Assembly: GCF_026210795.1 (NCBI RefSeq)
Contig: NC_089439.1
Location: 2,480,001 to 2,544,000 of the forward strand
Source of the DNA: Rhizophagus irregularis
Lineage: Eukaryota; Glomeromycota; Glomeromycetes; Glomerales; Glomeraceae
Length of the DNA stretch: 64,000 nucleotides
Reading direction: 5' to 3'
Below, piece by piece: positions 35,935 through 48,426 of this stretch (position 1 is its first letter; every line of letters begins with the position of its first letter). The notes beneath the pieces are model-generated. The model did not search any database. It was not told the DNA's origin and saw nothing but the letters and a program-made list of their open reading frames with translations. The position numbers and the translations under genes are program-made.

Positions 35935-37736
35935 ATGATGTCAAGAAAGAAAACGGCTTTGTCTATACTGTAAGTGATAAAAAAATGAATGCAAAAAATA
36001 AAAGAAATCAAAATAATTAATTACGTGTTATTAGAAAATATGAATGTTCCGGTTTCACAACGACGCTATTGCAGCAGTTAACACGATGTTTGACTAATCC
36101 CTTTCTGTTTCAGATCATACCAGAATAATGCTATTAATAAAAACTCAACTGAAGGACATACGACAATCAAATATCTCCTTTCTGAGGAGATCAAGAAAAT
36201 TCCGGGATGGAGTCCAAATAAATATCCTGGGAAAATTCTAAATAAAAATGTATATGCATATGTGAAAAGGCGCCACAAATACATAGTCAACACAAATTTT
36301 TTGGAAAAGGGCAAAGAAATAACTGCGAAGAAAACCATTAGAGAGTATCTCTATCAATATCTAAAGACCAGAGATTCAAACTTCAAACCTACAACAGACA
36401 AAGCCGAAATGACGTATGTTTGCATTAGTAAAATTCCCAAATTATTAACCTTGTAAATGATTTGTCTATTATTTTCTGGCAGGGCCGACGAACTAAGTGA
36501 AGAACTTGGTGCACTTTTAGCGATTGCCGACAGTGAAGTTGACAATTCAATACTTTCAAAAGCCAGAAACGATCCAAACATTATTGGTATGTTATGGCTA
36601 ATTTAAGCATTACATATTATAAAAAAATTCATTAAAAATAATATAAAATGTTAATAGCACCAATAGTTGGTAATCGTAAGGTCTCTCCCGTTTGTGATGA
36701 TAATACTTTTATAAAAATGGCTAAAGTGGGACGAGACCTTCGTAAAGAATTTGGAAAAAAGGTTCCATTGTCCGTTACATACCCTGGAATAGTCGATGGA
36801 AAAGAATACATTATTGCTTCGGTAAATTTGACAGAAGGGACGCCAGTTCATAACATTCCAGCAGAGTATAAGGGTTTTCCTTTGTTGGTCGATTACGGGC
36901 TTTTAAACCATCATGCGATAACCGCCAATTTCAGAAGACTCTCAAGCCTGGAATCAGTATAGGTGACGCCGAAATTGATAATGCTTGCACATTATGTGCA
37001 TTATTTAGGGTAAAAAATCAAGATAAAGATGAATATCTTCTTACTGTAAAGCACGGAGTCGGTGATGTTGATGACTCAGTAATTCAGCCAGGAAAGGTAG
37101 ATAATGTATGCAGTTAATGGAAATTATGAATCGTGATACCACTAAGCCAACCTTGTTACTTTTTAGGGCACTCTTGATGATCATTGTGCTCGTGTTAAAT
37201 ATTCGGACTTGAATATTGATGATTCAGAAATGCTCGTAGATTACGCCTTTTGTATGATTGACGAGTATTGCGATTCAACTTCTAACAAAGCGTGTGGAAC
37301 TGAAGTGGTTATTAACAGTGTAGAGTCTATTTTGGATCATAAAAGTGAAGATCAATTTATATATGTCTATAAGGTCGGCAGAGAGTCAGGACATACCAAA
37401 GGACGAATGATCCCTGTTTTAGAACCTGTGGTCATAACTGAATTGTTTGAAAAAGCTAAAAGAGCTAATGGTTTGTTGGTTTACGGTATTGATGGTAAAT
37501 TTGGTAAGTCATTATTTATTAAATTCCTTTTCTGACATTTTTTTAATAAAATTAATTTCTGTGTACAGGGGATCGTGGAGATTCGGGTGCCCAGTCTACG
37601 ATGAAACTGGTGCCTTATGGGAATTTACGAGGCTATCCATAAAAAATACAGTGACATATCTATTGTCATCCCTATTGGCACTATCTTAGAAAGTGTTTAC
37701 ATAAAGGAACAACTGGAATTCAAGCTTATTAAATAA
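35935..37736 (+). pseudogene. trypsin-like serine peptidase-fold protein, three frameshifts
   Basis: Six exons with clean GT-AG sites: 35935-35969, 36114-36413, 36483-36586, 36658-37096, 37167-37503 and 37569-37736. The N-terminal 150 residues are a basic, helical region I do not recognise. Exon 4 then reads PGISIGDAEIDNACTLCALF, followed by YLLTVKHGV (catalytic-His position, 37052-37054). Exon 5 has VDYAF (catalytic-Asp position, 37239-37241) and VGRESGHTKGRM, and exon 6 has GDSG (37577-37588). This matches a chymotrypsin-fold peptidase in motif order. Three one-base losses break it: near 36944, at the G-run at 37586-37588 just after GDSG, and at 37619-37621. With each compensated the frame runs to TAA at 37736. 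All splice junctions keep phase, so decay is recent or the slips are sequence errors. Proteolytic activity is inferred from motifs; some fungal relatives may be non-enzymatic. Confidence 0.7.
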
Positions 37737-38074
37737 TGATGTTAGAGGATTTATTCATAATAACCAACGTTATAGGTGAGAGTCGGATGTTTTACTTTGA
37801 CATGATAATGTATAATATGGAAACTAACTGTTTATCCCAATCTGATAATAGTCATTATAATTTACATCTACTGGAAGATTATCGTTAAATTATGTATCAA
37901 CAAACCGAAGTACTTGTGATTTTTTATAAGAAATGATCAATATTAATTGGGTAGCATCAAAGGATGATAATTTGCTGTTTGCATTCTAAATGATTTTGTT
38001 CACTACAAAAGTAATAAATACAATTTTTCATTTTGCAATATGTTTCTTGTGAATTTGTGATCAAGTATCATTTC

Positions 38075-38357
38075 ATTTCATGTGTCCCGTGGGTTCTGCA
38101 TCAGAAATAATATTTGTCTACATTTTACATTCGGGCCTCTTTAATCGAACACTGCATGTCCACTATTTTCTTTTTAATCAAACACGCCTGTCCTTCCTTT
38201 TTGACCACTAAATAACTATATCTGTTATCGAACCACTATTTGTATTAACAAGTGCCTATTTCTAGCTCACAATTTAGTAGCATTCCATCTCTCGGTTTTT
38301 TGTGAATAGTAGTTTGAGCGGAATCCAGTTTCACTGAAACAAGTGTCAATAAAGGTA
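38075..38357. repeat. direct repeat of the 32.25-32.45 kb segment
   Basis: Shares GTGGGTTCTGCAT, ATGTCCACTATTTT, CACGCCTGTCCTTCC, TTATCGAACCA and GTGTCAATAAAGG in the same order as 32250-32450, with small insertions. It lies just downstream of the peptidase pseudogene. Confidence 0.6.
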
Positions 38358-38359
38358 AC

Positions 38360-40731
38360 TTTAATTCAGATATTATATATACAGTATAATTTACATGATT
38401 GTATAGTTATGCAGTAACTTACCCGCAAAAATCACTATATGTTATTAATTCTTTACCCCATCTAATTCTTTTTTTAGAGTTTAGATAGGTTTCGTCGATT
38501 GGTTTATTGATAAATGAATGGATGACAAAGGCTGTTTTAAAAAAACCATCGTTAATATAGTAAATGAATGATGGTACTGTAAAGAGATAAGAGAAAAAAA
38601 CCTTACTATAATATTAAACATTTATAGTTTAAAGACAGTAAGACGGCTGTAATTCATTATTAAATTTGTTGAAGTGGTGATCTCTATCAACACCAGGACT
38701 GATAAATGGTAATCCTTAGTGTACTCTTCATATTATCATTTCAGTTTAAGAAATCAACTTCTTTAAGCTGATTTTCATCATCATCACAATAATCATAATC
38801 ATTGTCATCATCACCATCACCATCATCATATAACTTTCTTCGTCACATATATTTTTATAATTATTACATGACCCACTTGATTACCAAACGCTGTTAATAA
38901 TTAATTTCACATCTAACAAAGGGTCAATTGAGCCAATCATCATAAGATCATTACGCCAATGCGCATCTACTAATCATTCATCTATTAATCTTCCTTTAAC
39001 AGAATTGGAAGGAATTATGTTGAGCATAAATCAAATTAAATACATTAAGAACAATAATAATTCTAAAAATTAATCTTTCCTCTCCCTTTCACTCCCGATA
39101 AATAAAAGTTTGATCAAATCTATAAAGTCTATAGCATTAAAGTTGTAGTTTTAATTAATATGTCTCGTAAATAAGATTTCTTTAGAGAAATTGAAAGATT
39201 AATTTAAGAGAATTAGGGTAGAAGGAGAATAGCATAATGGTAAGAGGATTTAGATATCATCAAAACCTAACGCACCCTCATAGACGTTGAAGATATATTC
39301 AATCGCGACTGGTAAATCTCCAAGGCGCCAACGCTTTAATATCAATCAATGTACCCTAGGATTCAAATTTTTTTTTAATACTTTAAACACGAATGCAAAA
39401 GAAAATAAATTTTCTTAACTTACATAAACTCCCACAATTGCGTAATGAAATGTTGGACCGATACGGTCACATTTTCAAAATAATAAATTATCACTCGTCA
39501 TTCCCAAGTAAACGTCCGAAGCTCAAGTATAAATTCATTAAATGAATTAAGCGCCATAATGTCGTTAATATTATCACACATTTGACGTCCAAATTTACAT
39601 CATCCCTCCGTGGTGAACATCACCAAATGAAGTGTATCAAGGAGAAATATGCATTAAAATTGAATTATTCACTTTCCAATTATTTTTACGAGTAAATTGC
39701 GAGTATTCCATTATTATAACTATGATAAGTATATTGATTTAAAGTATGTCTGTAAATTGATGCTACTAAAAGTAAAATTTCTGCGACCTGAAAATGATAT
39801 AGTTAAAAAAAAGTAAGTTTGAGTAATTAATTAAATACAATATTCCGACATTCATATTCCCTTGTACTTACCTCAACAAATAGTTTCCTGTTTTTGCGTC
39901 ATTTACTCTTTTTAAATGACGATAAACGTCACGCGTTTTATAAATTATTTGCAGTGGAAGAACTTTTAGAAAATGAATGATGAATTTCACTAATTATAAA
40001 TAAGTCACATGGAATTCTGTTCGACAAATAGTCCTATAGCCCTTGTAGGCTTGTACCACCATATTCATGTTACCTTATTACAGTATTAGAAGATCTCACC
40101 GATTAAACTTTTTTATTTTATGGTTTAATTGTATTTTCAAAGTTGAAAATTAAATTTATTGATTAATTTATATATAAGCTTTATAAGCCCGATTTATAAG
40201 CGATTTAACACGTCTGAGTAAAAAATATTCTTTTCTCATTAATATTCTTAAAGATCATCAACAAAAATATAGACTTATTCATATGACCAATAAAACCTTT
40301 TAATGCTTTATTCAAAGGAAACATACTAAGAAATGATAAATATGCCTGACCAAATATTAAAAAGAAATTTTTATTAAAATTTTATAAACAAATGACTAGA
40401 AAATTTCTTTGGTGAGATTTCCAAAATAGCGAAATTTTATAATTTAAAAAAAAAAAAATTGTGGATTTTTAAGATCTCGGTTTATAAACGAATTTAAAAA
40501 ATAATTTAAAAAATAACTTTCGATATAAACATAATAAGATAAATTTTATTTTACGATAATTCTCGTCATATTCTACTTAAATAATGTGTCTCATAAACTT
40601 GGGATTATTACAAACTGCGGGAAAAAAAATATATAATTTTGTGTAACAATTTAAACCAACCTATTAGAAATATATGTTAATTATAAAACGATTGTATTGG
40701 AAAAAAAAGCGTATAATTTTTCCGTTGGCTT
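38360..40731. other. A/T-rich spacer with an ATC microsatellite
   Basis: Imperfect ATC/CAT repeats occupy about 38775-38828. No gene, element end or convincing tRNA was seen. The block 39215-39350 was examined as a tRNA candidate and rejected. Confidence 0.4.
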
Positions 40732-40739
40732 ACTTAGAT

Positions 40740-40965
40740 TAGGGATTGGAATCGATTAATCGAAAATCGACAAAACATAGTAAAATCGATTCTCGAGAAT
40801 CGATTCTCAGCAATTTTTTACATGTAAGTTAACCTGACTCCAAAGTAATTTTTCATGCCGGCCAAGTGCTGATTATTTTTGCTGAAATTAGAAACTGATT
40901 CAAAGCCAGGTTGGTCGTCTATAAGAAAAATCTTGAAAAGATTCGATTTTCGATTCCAACCCCTA
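40740..40965. mobile_element. 226-bp hAT-like MITE, 8-bp target duplication
   Basis: Ends TAGGGATTGGAATCGATT and, reverse-complemented on the right, TAGGGGTTGGAATCGAAA. Target duplication ACTTAGAT at 40732-40739 and 40966-40973 is perfect. The interior is dominated by ATCGATT motifs. The same family occurs at 56256-56699. Confidence 0.85.
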
Positions 40966-40973
40966 ACTTAGAT

Positions 40974-42178
40974 AACGTATATTGTATTATTTCCATAAAA
41001 TGATAATAAGTTTCTAGGCGCCTTGCCCACTCCTCATCCCGGAGATGGCGCTCGAGAAAGTTCCGTTTTTTAATCTTTTGAAATTTTTGAATAAATAGAA
41101 TGTTCGAATCTACTACATATCAGTAATCATTTTGTGGATTTAAGATAAGATTCATTCATTTGATTTATTTGATTTTATTTCTGTAACAACAAATTCTTCG
41201 ATGAATTAACAATTTATTGTTTCGAATAAAGTTTAATTGTAGCACAAAGTATTAATAATATACGCCATCATATATATACATTCTGGAGTACAAGCTTGAA
41301 AATAGTACCTGTCGCTTTGAAGACTACCAAAAATACAGATGTTCCGAGAACATTAACTTTGTTTAGTCCCTTTTCAAACCCTTTATCTATATTAAAACAT
41401 TTTAACTTAGATTAGTCCGCGGCCTCCGCTAATTTCTTTACCAATCAAAAACTCGTCGAATGGTCAAAACTCTTAATGATTGGATGGAAAAAAAAACCAC
41501 GATAGTGGCTTTACTATCCAGCTAATCGTTTATTCTCACAGTAATTCCTTTTTATCGTATAAAATTATTATAAGTTAATCTTATATTTTTTCCTTTGCTA
41601 TAATTACAAGATAAGAAAATTATCGCTGTTGAATAATGATTTTAATGAATTATTGACGGAAACAACTTATGTTTATTAATTGAACCTTTTCGTATAGATG
41701 TACGCAAGTTGTATCTTACAACACATAAACTATGAATGAAAAAATAGCTGACTACATTATCAGATAAACGACACACATTGAGCTAGTAATAAAGTACATG
41801 ATTTATAAAACAAAAATTTTAAATAAACTCATCTATAATTATTTTCTTTTGTAATATTATAAGCGTCCTATAAAAAGGTTTTAATCATGCATTAGTCTCA
41901 AGATTTTATAATAATTCCTTTGTTTAGATTCTTTGGATCCAAGAATGCATATTTTCTAATTTTCTGAATATTTTGCTTCTGCAAATATAATCATCTTGAT
42001 TACAATTAACATTGTAAATATATTTAATTGTAATTTTGCTAATTTTTTTGTTTTAAGAAAATTGGACCACAGTCACTAATAAATTTTGGTATCGATTTTA
42101 AAGAATTAAGCTTAATAACGTTAACCAGTTTGGAAAGTTGAAATTCCATAATTATCAGAATTTGGATTATATATTTAA
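40974..42178. other. spacer, no gene recognised
   Basis: A small G+C-rich patch at about 41018-41065 (CTAGGCGCCTTGCCCACTCC and following) stands out but has no identity. Otherwise A/T-rich with nothing recognised. Confidence 0.35.
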
Positions 42179-42179
42179 T

Positions 42180-42709
42180 TACTACAACTACAATGCAGTT
42201 GTGACTACGAGTACATGATATCACGTACTCCCGCGTAGTCATAGATATCACGTAGTCATAGACTCATGTAAGCACAATACTGCAAAGCGACTACATTATA
42301 CAGTACAAACAGTAAATTTTACAATTACATAAATTTATTTTTACCTACAAAAAATGTCACGAAAAATCACGGGACTGTTTTGTCACATGCGCCACGCCCT
42401 TCCTTGTTTCCATTTTTCATAAGTATCTGAGGGACTTTTTTTTGAGGTGTGAAATACTATTTGTCACGCATTATTTATCACATAGTTTAATTTCTTAATC
42501 TCTTAATGCCGGCCGTTTCGTGACATTTTTGTAGGGTACGCTGGGGGTAATCTATGATTACGTAACTACGTAAGTACGTGATAGGTTTTTTATTTTTGCG
42601 CTCACGTACTCATGTAGTCGTAAAAAAAAATATGATTACGTAGTTAGGTAGTACGTAATGGTAAAGTAGTTACATGTACTCGTAATCGGAAGCACGTGGT
42701 AGTTGTAGT
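42180..42709. mobile_element. MITE rich in TACGTAGTC motifs, split by a nested insertion
   Basis: Terminal arms ACTACAACTAC (42181-42191) and GTAGTTGTAGT (42699-42709) enclose sequence full of ACTACG/CGTAGT and TACGTA motifs on both sides. A 193-bp TA-flanked element (next entry) interrupts it. A target duplication for the outer element could not be fixed. A 70-codon ORF here is a by-product. Confidence 0.6.
42344..42536. mobile_element. nested 193-bp Tc1/mariner-like MITE
   Basis: TIRs: left CCTACAAAAAATGTCACGAA, right reverse-complement CCCTACAAAAATGTCACGAA. Flanked by TA (42342-42343 and 42537-42538). Central part has no coding capacity. It inserted into the outer element, giving the order of events. 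Confidence 0.75.
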
Positions 42710-43254
42710 AAAAAGCTAATAACCGCAGAATTTGAATAGCCATTTGAAATGATAAGTGTATAAAATGTAAAATTAGGTAAATTATCCTGATGTTCTTTTT
42801 TTTTAAATAATAAGAAAGGATATACAGTATGTTCCGATTTTTTTATTTTCCATTATCATTAAAAAAATGATGTCCGAATTATTTTAAATCATCTGATCAA
42901 TCAAGATTGATACTTTTGTAATTCTTGATTGTTTTCTTATTCGTCTTATGATTTGGAAGATGCAGAATGTGACTATTTTATGAGATTGTATTCACAGTAG
43001 CTTCAAAATTGTCGATTTTTTGTCATGAACGGATGCCAAATTTACAATAACATGAGGGCCTGCCCTTATTTTTATATAACAAAACGTTACCAAAAACAAC
43101 TATTAATACAAAAATAATAAAATTGCGAAATTTGTCGCAGCTACATGATGCGTATATCAGTACAAATATCTATTTTAAAGATTACAATAATATGAACTGT
43201 ATATAAATCATTGAATTTCTAATTATCATTATTTAGTTCTTATTTATTTTTATC
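42710..43254. other. spacer downstream of the channel-like gene
   Basis: A/T-rich; would contain the 3' untranslated region and polyadenylation signals of the minus-strand gene that ends at 43255. No other feature recognised. Confidence 0.35.
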
Positions 43255-45756
43255 TCATTGTACATTTGTACTACTTTCTTCATTTGTTGTAGAGGTTTCA
43301 TTGGAAGACTGTTTGGATTTAAACCACTCTTCAACCTTTTGAGTGGGAACTTCATAAAGAATAGTTGGAGGAAAGCAACCCCTGAAAATAGACAAATTAA
43401 TATGTTTGCATAATTCATAGAAGGCATTTTGTTTCTTACAAAAAATGTAGGTAAATTAAATCTTACTTATCATCGCGACCAAAATGAGCAATAAGAAAAC
43501 TTAAGAAAAACTTTTCTTGTGGAAATGACACTGCAAGTTCAAGGAATACGAGCACCCGCGCTCGAATTACGGTCCATTCAGTATACGCACGTTCACGTGT
43601 TTCTTCATAGATATTATTTACAAACGCAACTGCAAAGAAAAAAGTGTAAGAAAGAATATACCAAAGTAAAAAAGAATATTTGCATATACATACTAAACAA
43701 GTTCATGATTATAATAGATGTAAAAAATGTGAATAAAATATTGGTTAAAATCATATAGGGACTCTTTATCCATGGATCCAGATAATCGAAGCCGGCATTT
43801 ATAAATCCTATCCAAATATTGTAAATTGAAATACCATAGCCGTCAAATGTATTCTCTTTAGGTGAATTTTTCTCATCATCGAATTCAGGTGGACTCATTG
43901 AAGTAGCGACAAGCATAGAATGGGCAATACCGAATATAAATATGCACAATAAAAAAACTAGCCACAAGGTCCTTCTGCAAATATGCATAATAACTACATA
44001 TAGTAGCAAATAGTTAATAGATTTGTCGAACCTGTAAGTGGATATTGTTCAAGATACTTACTAATGATAAAAACTCCAATTTTCTTGAATAAACATAAAA
44101 GTCCAATAAAACAAATCCATAATAAAAAGATCGAAACAGCTTGAAATTGTACACGTATGTTAGAGCCATAATCCAGAAACTTCAATTCCATAAATCCGGT
44201 AATAACAATAACAATTGCTGACGCGATTAAAACGTAGGTTGAGGGGGCAGTAAAAATTTTTTTACCAAAGCCATTTTTTACAACTATAATCGTATGTCGA
44301 ATTAATAATAGTATTGCCATTGCTACTAAGATCAAACATACAATCATTATTAGTCTACCCCCAGTGCTGTTAATCGTTTCATTAAGTGTAGTGATGTCAA
44401 TATTGCTAATTGATTTATTAATCTCTGTAACATAATTACTGTTAATTTCCGCAATTGTCGCGTCATTAATTGCCAGATTAATTATCGTTTGATTAATTTC
44501 TTCGCTAGTAATTACCTCGATCGCTGCATTATTAATTGCTAAGGTAATAATATGTAGTTTATCTCTGTTCACTTCAATTGATGCTTTGCTAATCGCTGCA
44601 GTAATCACTCCAATATTACTTTTAACAGTCTCAGCAATTGTTACATTATTGATCATGGAATTTGTTTCACTACCAATTGTTGCAGTAATTACTGTAATGT
44701 AACTTTTAGTCGCTTCAATAGTAATTTTATTAGTATAATTTTTAATTGCGTCAACAATTGCCTTGTCTTTATTAAAATCTAAAGTAATTGATGTAACGAA
44801 AAGCAAGAAAAAAGCGAGATAGATAAGAAGCACTATGATGAAGATTATCCGTCCATGGATATGCCACTTAAACTTGACGATGGCATGGAAAAATGGAGAC
44901 TCAAATATCTTGGAGGAAGCATGTTTTTCATCAAGTAACTCATCGCTATTGGACATGACAAGCTTAACAAAGGGACTTGCGCCACGAGGAAACAAGATAT
45001 TATTATCTTTATAATTAGGGAAGGTACATAGACCGGGTAATGGTACATAACACAACGTGACTTGATGTCGAGGTACCTTTTCAATTCTTGTTTATAATAT
45101 AATCGTAATTAGTGTATAGACTATGAACAATATCTGATATAAGGAAATGAAAAAACAAACCTGTCAAATATGGATGAATGTAACGGCCTTACTTTGTGCC
45201 TGGGAAATCTATAACCCCAAAGTTCTTCACGAATTGAAAGGTAACTTTCCTTTTTTTGAATTTTATTACTGCCTTCTTCTTGATACCATTCTTCTGGAAC
45301 CTTAGTGTAGGTGAGCTCTGTCACAAGTTCGTCTATCAAATTTTTATAAGAATTTTCAACAAGAATTGGAAGTAAATGAGAAATGACAAGCATGTATTTG
45401 TATTCTTTTTTTTTATTCTTATTTATACAATGATTAATAAGTTTCCGAATTGAATCATCATTTTTCCACTTAACAGTTGACTCATTATAAATTTCCGGGA
45501 AAATGAATTTGAATTGCTGGCTTTCATTTTCAGTAATAATTTTAATTTCTTCCAAGTCAGCTTGCATTTTTCCTTTAACATGCATTTTTCCTTTTATATA
45601 CTCCATTAATGAGTCAATATCTTCTATATCATCTATCTTGTCCTTTTCATCATAAAGTATCTTTAAATCCTTTAAATCCTTTATAAAATCCTTTATAAAC
45701 TGTTCATCTGGGTCACCTAATTTATCGAAATAATCATAACTATATTTCATATTCAT
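43255..45756 (-). CDS. six-helix ion-channel-like membrane protein, 5 exons, 736 aa
   Basis: Exons 45756-45161, 45086-44062, 43993-43694, 43629-43467 and 43381-43255 join in phase through four GT-AG introns (64-85 nt) into one 736-residue frame from ATG to TGA. Residues 1-275 are cytosolic and charged. Hydrophobic helices lie at about 279-299, 444-468, 481-498, 516-532, 550-570 and 618-640. Between the last two is a pore-helix-like segment (about 595-607, YGISIYNIWIGFI) followed by AGFDYLDPW, and the last helix ends MNLFIAFVNN. This is the S1-S6 layout of the TRP/voltage-gated ion-transport fold. The C-terminal 95 residues (NNIYEETRERAYTEWTVIRA, a PTILYEVP block, Ser/Thr tail) are cytosolic. 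The S1-S2 loop is unusually long, about 145 residues of Ile/Asn/Thr-rich imperfect repeats with several N-glycosylation sequons. S4 lacks a regular Arg ladder, so voltage sensing is unlikely. It would act at a membrane as a cation channel; ion and trigger are unknown. Confidence 0.8.
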
Positions 45757-48232
45757 CGTAGAAAAATTTTATTAATTGCATTAACCGCGAAAGGACGATA
45801 TATTGTCTGACACAAAATTGTCCCGAACGCAACTCGGCTAGCTGATAAAGCAAGGTATTTTTTTTTTTTGACACGGAACTAACCAATTTTGTCATTCAGT
45901 TTTTTTATATGATATACCAAATAAATGAAATAACCTGTTTAATTACTTGTTACCGTGACCTGACTTATGGTTTTTACTATTCACCCTACCATTTCTAGTA
46001 TATAAATTTAAATAGAATCTTATTTTTAGGAAATTTATTTTTGAATATCATTGTCCTTAGAGAAATTGGCATAATTAATTTGTACTATCCAGAAATTCTG
46101 TAATACAATTGTGATACTTACTTAAGAGTAGAGAAATCGACATAATTAATTCTTATTATAGTAAAATGCCCAAAAAATACAAATTTCAGGGGTCTGGGTC
46201 GTAAGCCAAGACTGACGGGTCATATGACGGACACGTTTGACCAGAAAAAAAGGTGAAATCATTTTATTATTTAGAAAAAAAAAATCATTATGTTAACTTG
46301 CCTAATTTTTTCATTTTATGCATTTATTATTTCAAACTAACCAAATTTTGATAATTATGGAATTTCAAAAAAAACCTTCCAACATACTAGTAAGATAAGT
46401 AAGTTTAATTCTTTAAAAATTAACACCAAAATTCATTAGTATGTATTCTACAAGAGAAAACAAATGTAGTCCAATTTTAAAAACCAATGAAATTAAAATT
46501 AAATATATTAATATTAATTGTGATCAAAGTGATTGCATATTGCATTTGTAAAAGCAAAAGATCCAATAATACTATGCATTTTTGGATCAATTAAGGTATT
46601 TTATTTAATCAGAAATTATTATTTTAGAATTTTTCAAATTTTTTTTTCCATGAATGTTTATTTTATTACACAATTCAAAAAAATAAGATTATGATGTTTA
46701 ATGAAATTGTAATCACATGAATTGTAAGATATAAAATTTATTATCAAATATGAAATTTATGAAATACGTATAATTTGACGTTAAATTATTGCTTATTCAT
46801 TTTTATTTACTTAATACAATATTTTAGATATAAGTAATCATCATCATTCATAGGATCTTCCGCGTGGCAGATTTTAATATCAGAAATTTTTATTGTCTAA
46901 AAATTCACATTTATCTGATATTTTAAAAGTAGTCAAACATTCACTGTTTTGCTTTCATTAAAAGAAATATTAAAATTTATATTGTTTCAATATATCTGAT
47001 ATTGTAATTTTATAAAATTAAAAAAAATGTTTATAAAGCAAGGTAATAATAACCATATAGTTGGTATACCTCTGACCATCAAGACATTACTCACATCCGG
47101 ACTGCAATCTAGTTTTGTGATCACCTGATTACGTGCACGCGATACAAAAAAAAAATGTGAATTTATTCATTACATTCTTTAGAGGTATAATTGGATCTTC
47201 GCATAAAAAATGCACTTGAAAGTGCAAAACTATTACAACCCGATTACAGACAATAACAATATGTCTTGTTCTAAAGTTCATTCAAAATAATAATATCTTA
47301 TCGCTTTATTTTTTTTTAAAAAAGAAAAAAATGATGTGGTTCGTAATATTATTGGGGATTTTGCTTAATGATGAGCTAAAAAGAAAACAGAAGGAGATAT
47401 GGAGAAAATTAAAGAAAAAATTTAGTACATCGTTTGAAAAATTAATTTATTATTCGATTATCGAAACTTCATCAAAAAACATTTAACCAACCAGTTCGTT
47501 AGAATTCCGTTGGACAGAGACGCAATAAAATTTGCATCAATTAGTACTTTTATTAACAAATTGTACGTGCAATCAATTAGTTCTACTACAATAGTATTTT
47601 TACATTTCTAATTCAATGTTTGTTCTTTTTTACGATACAAAAAGAAACGATAACATTTGGGATGATGATCAATTCGAAAGAAAGATAGTACAATATCAGA
47701 ATCTACGTTTATCTGCCAATATATTGTCCACATTATTGATTATTTGCGATGCGAAATAAAAAATGTTCATCTTGCTTGCTTGGTAAATAATTTTTATCAC
47801 TTTTTTTAACCCCTACTGTAATGGTCCTTTGAGATACCGCTGACAATATGACACCATGCATATGAGCCAGGTGCATAATATTCATATAACGAACTCACTC
47901 AGAGGAATATATTCCGTACTTTTATGGAAAAATATATTCTCTCAATACTTCATTTTTCATTTTTTATCAAAAACTTCAAATTAATACGAACTCAGAGAAA
48001 TTAAACTCGTACTTTACGGAAAAATATATTCAATATGAAATTTTTCCTTTTTACGAACTCTCTCTTCGATAAGTAACTCGTCAGATGAAACTAATAAACC
48101 AAGAATATCTTTTACCAGATAGATTCTTAGGTCTTCTTTTGTTTTTCGATATTAGAAAAAAATACATTTTATTTTTTTATGGAAAAATATATTTAATATG
48201 AAATTTTTCTTTTTTATTTTTTTTATTTCCAG
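45757..48232. other. A/T-rich spacer, promoter side of the channel-like gene
   Basis: The first few hundred bases upstream of 45756 must hold the channel gene's promoter; no motif can be assigned safely. The rest is A/T-rich. From 47930 to 48225 the motif GGAAAAATATATTnAATATGAAATTTTTC recurs three times imperfectly. Confidence 0.35.
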
Positions 48233-48426
48233 GAAAGACTCATGACAATTCTTTCTTGGTTGGCAATGAAAAAACACAAAGCAATACAAAACAATACTCA
48301 AACTCAACATTTAAGGTCGATGCTACAAAGGTTGAAAATAAAGATATAATCTCAAATTTTCTAAAGAATGTAATACGGTGTGGATTGTATTTACGAATTA
48401 AGATTTATGGTAGACCTATATTAAGG
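48233..48426 (+). other. orphan exon-like segment, 194 nt
   Basis: Flanked by TTATTTCCAG and by GTAAGCATGC. One frame (third phase) is open for all 64 codons, reading KTHDNSFLVGNEKTQSNTKQ at the start and ending FLKNVIRCGLYLRIKIYGRP. That is longer than expected by chance in DNA this A/T-rich. I find no partner exons nearby and do not recognise the peptide. It may be one exon of a gene with unrecognised neighbours, or a fragment. Confidence 0.3.

Noticed and set aside
39215-39350. Possible tRNA or tRNA-derived SINE (TAGCATAATGGTAAGAG resembles an A box; ATTCAATCGC weakly resembles a B box)
   Set aside because: Acceptor, D and T arms do not pair properly and no anticodon arm could be drawn.
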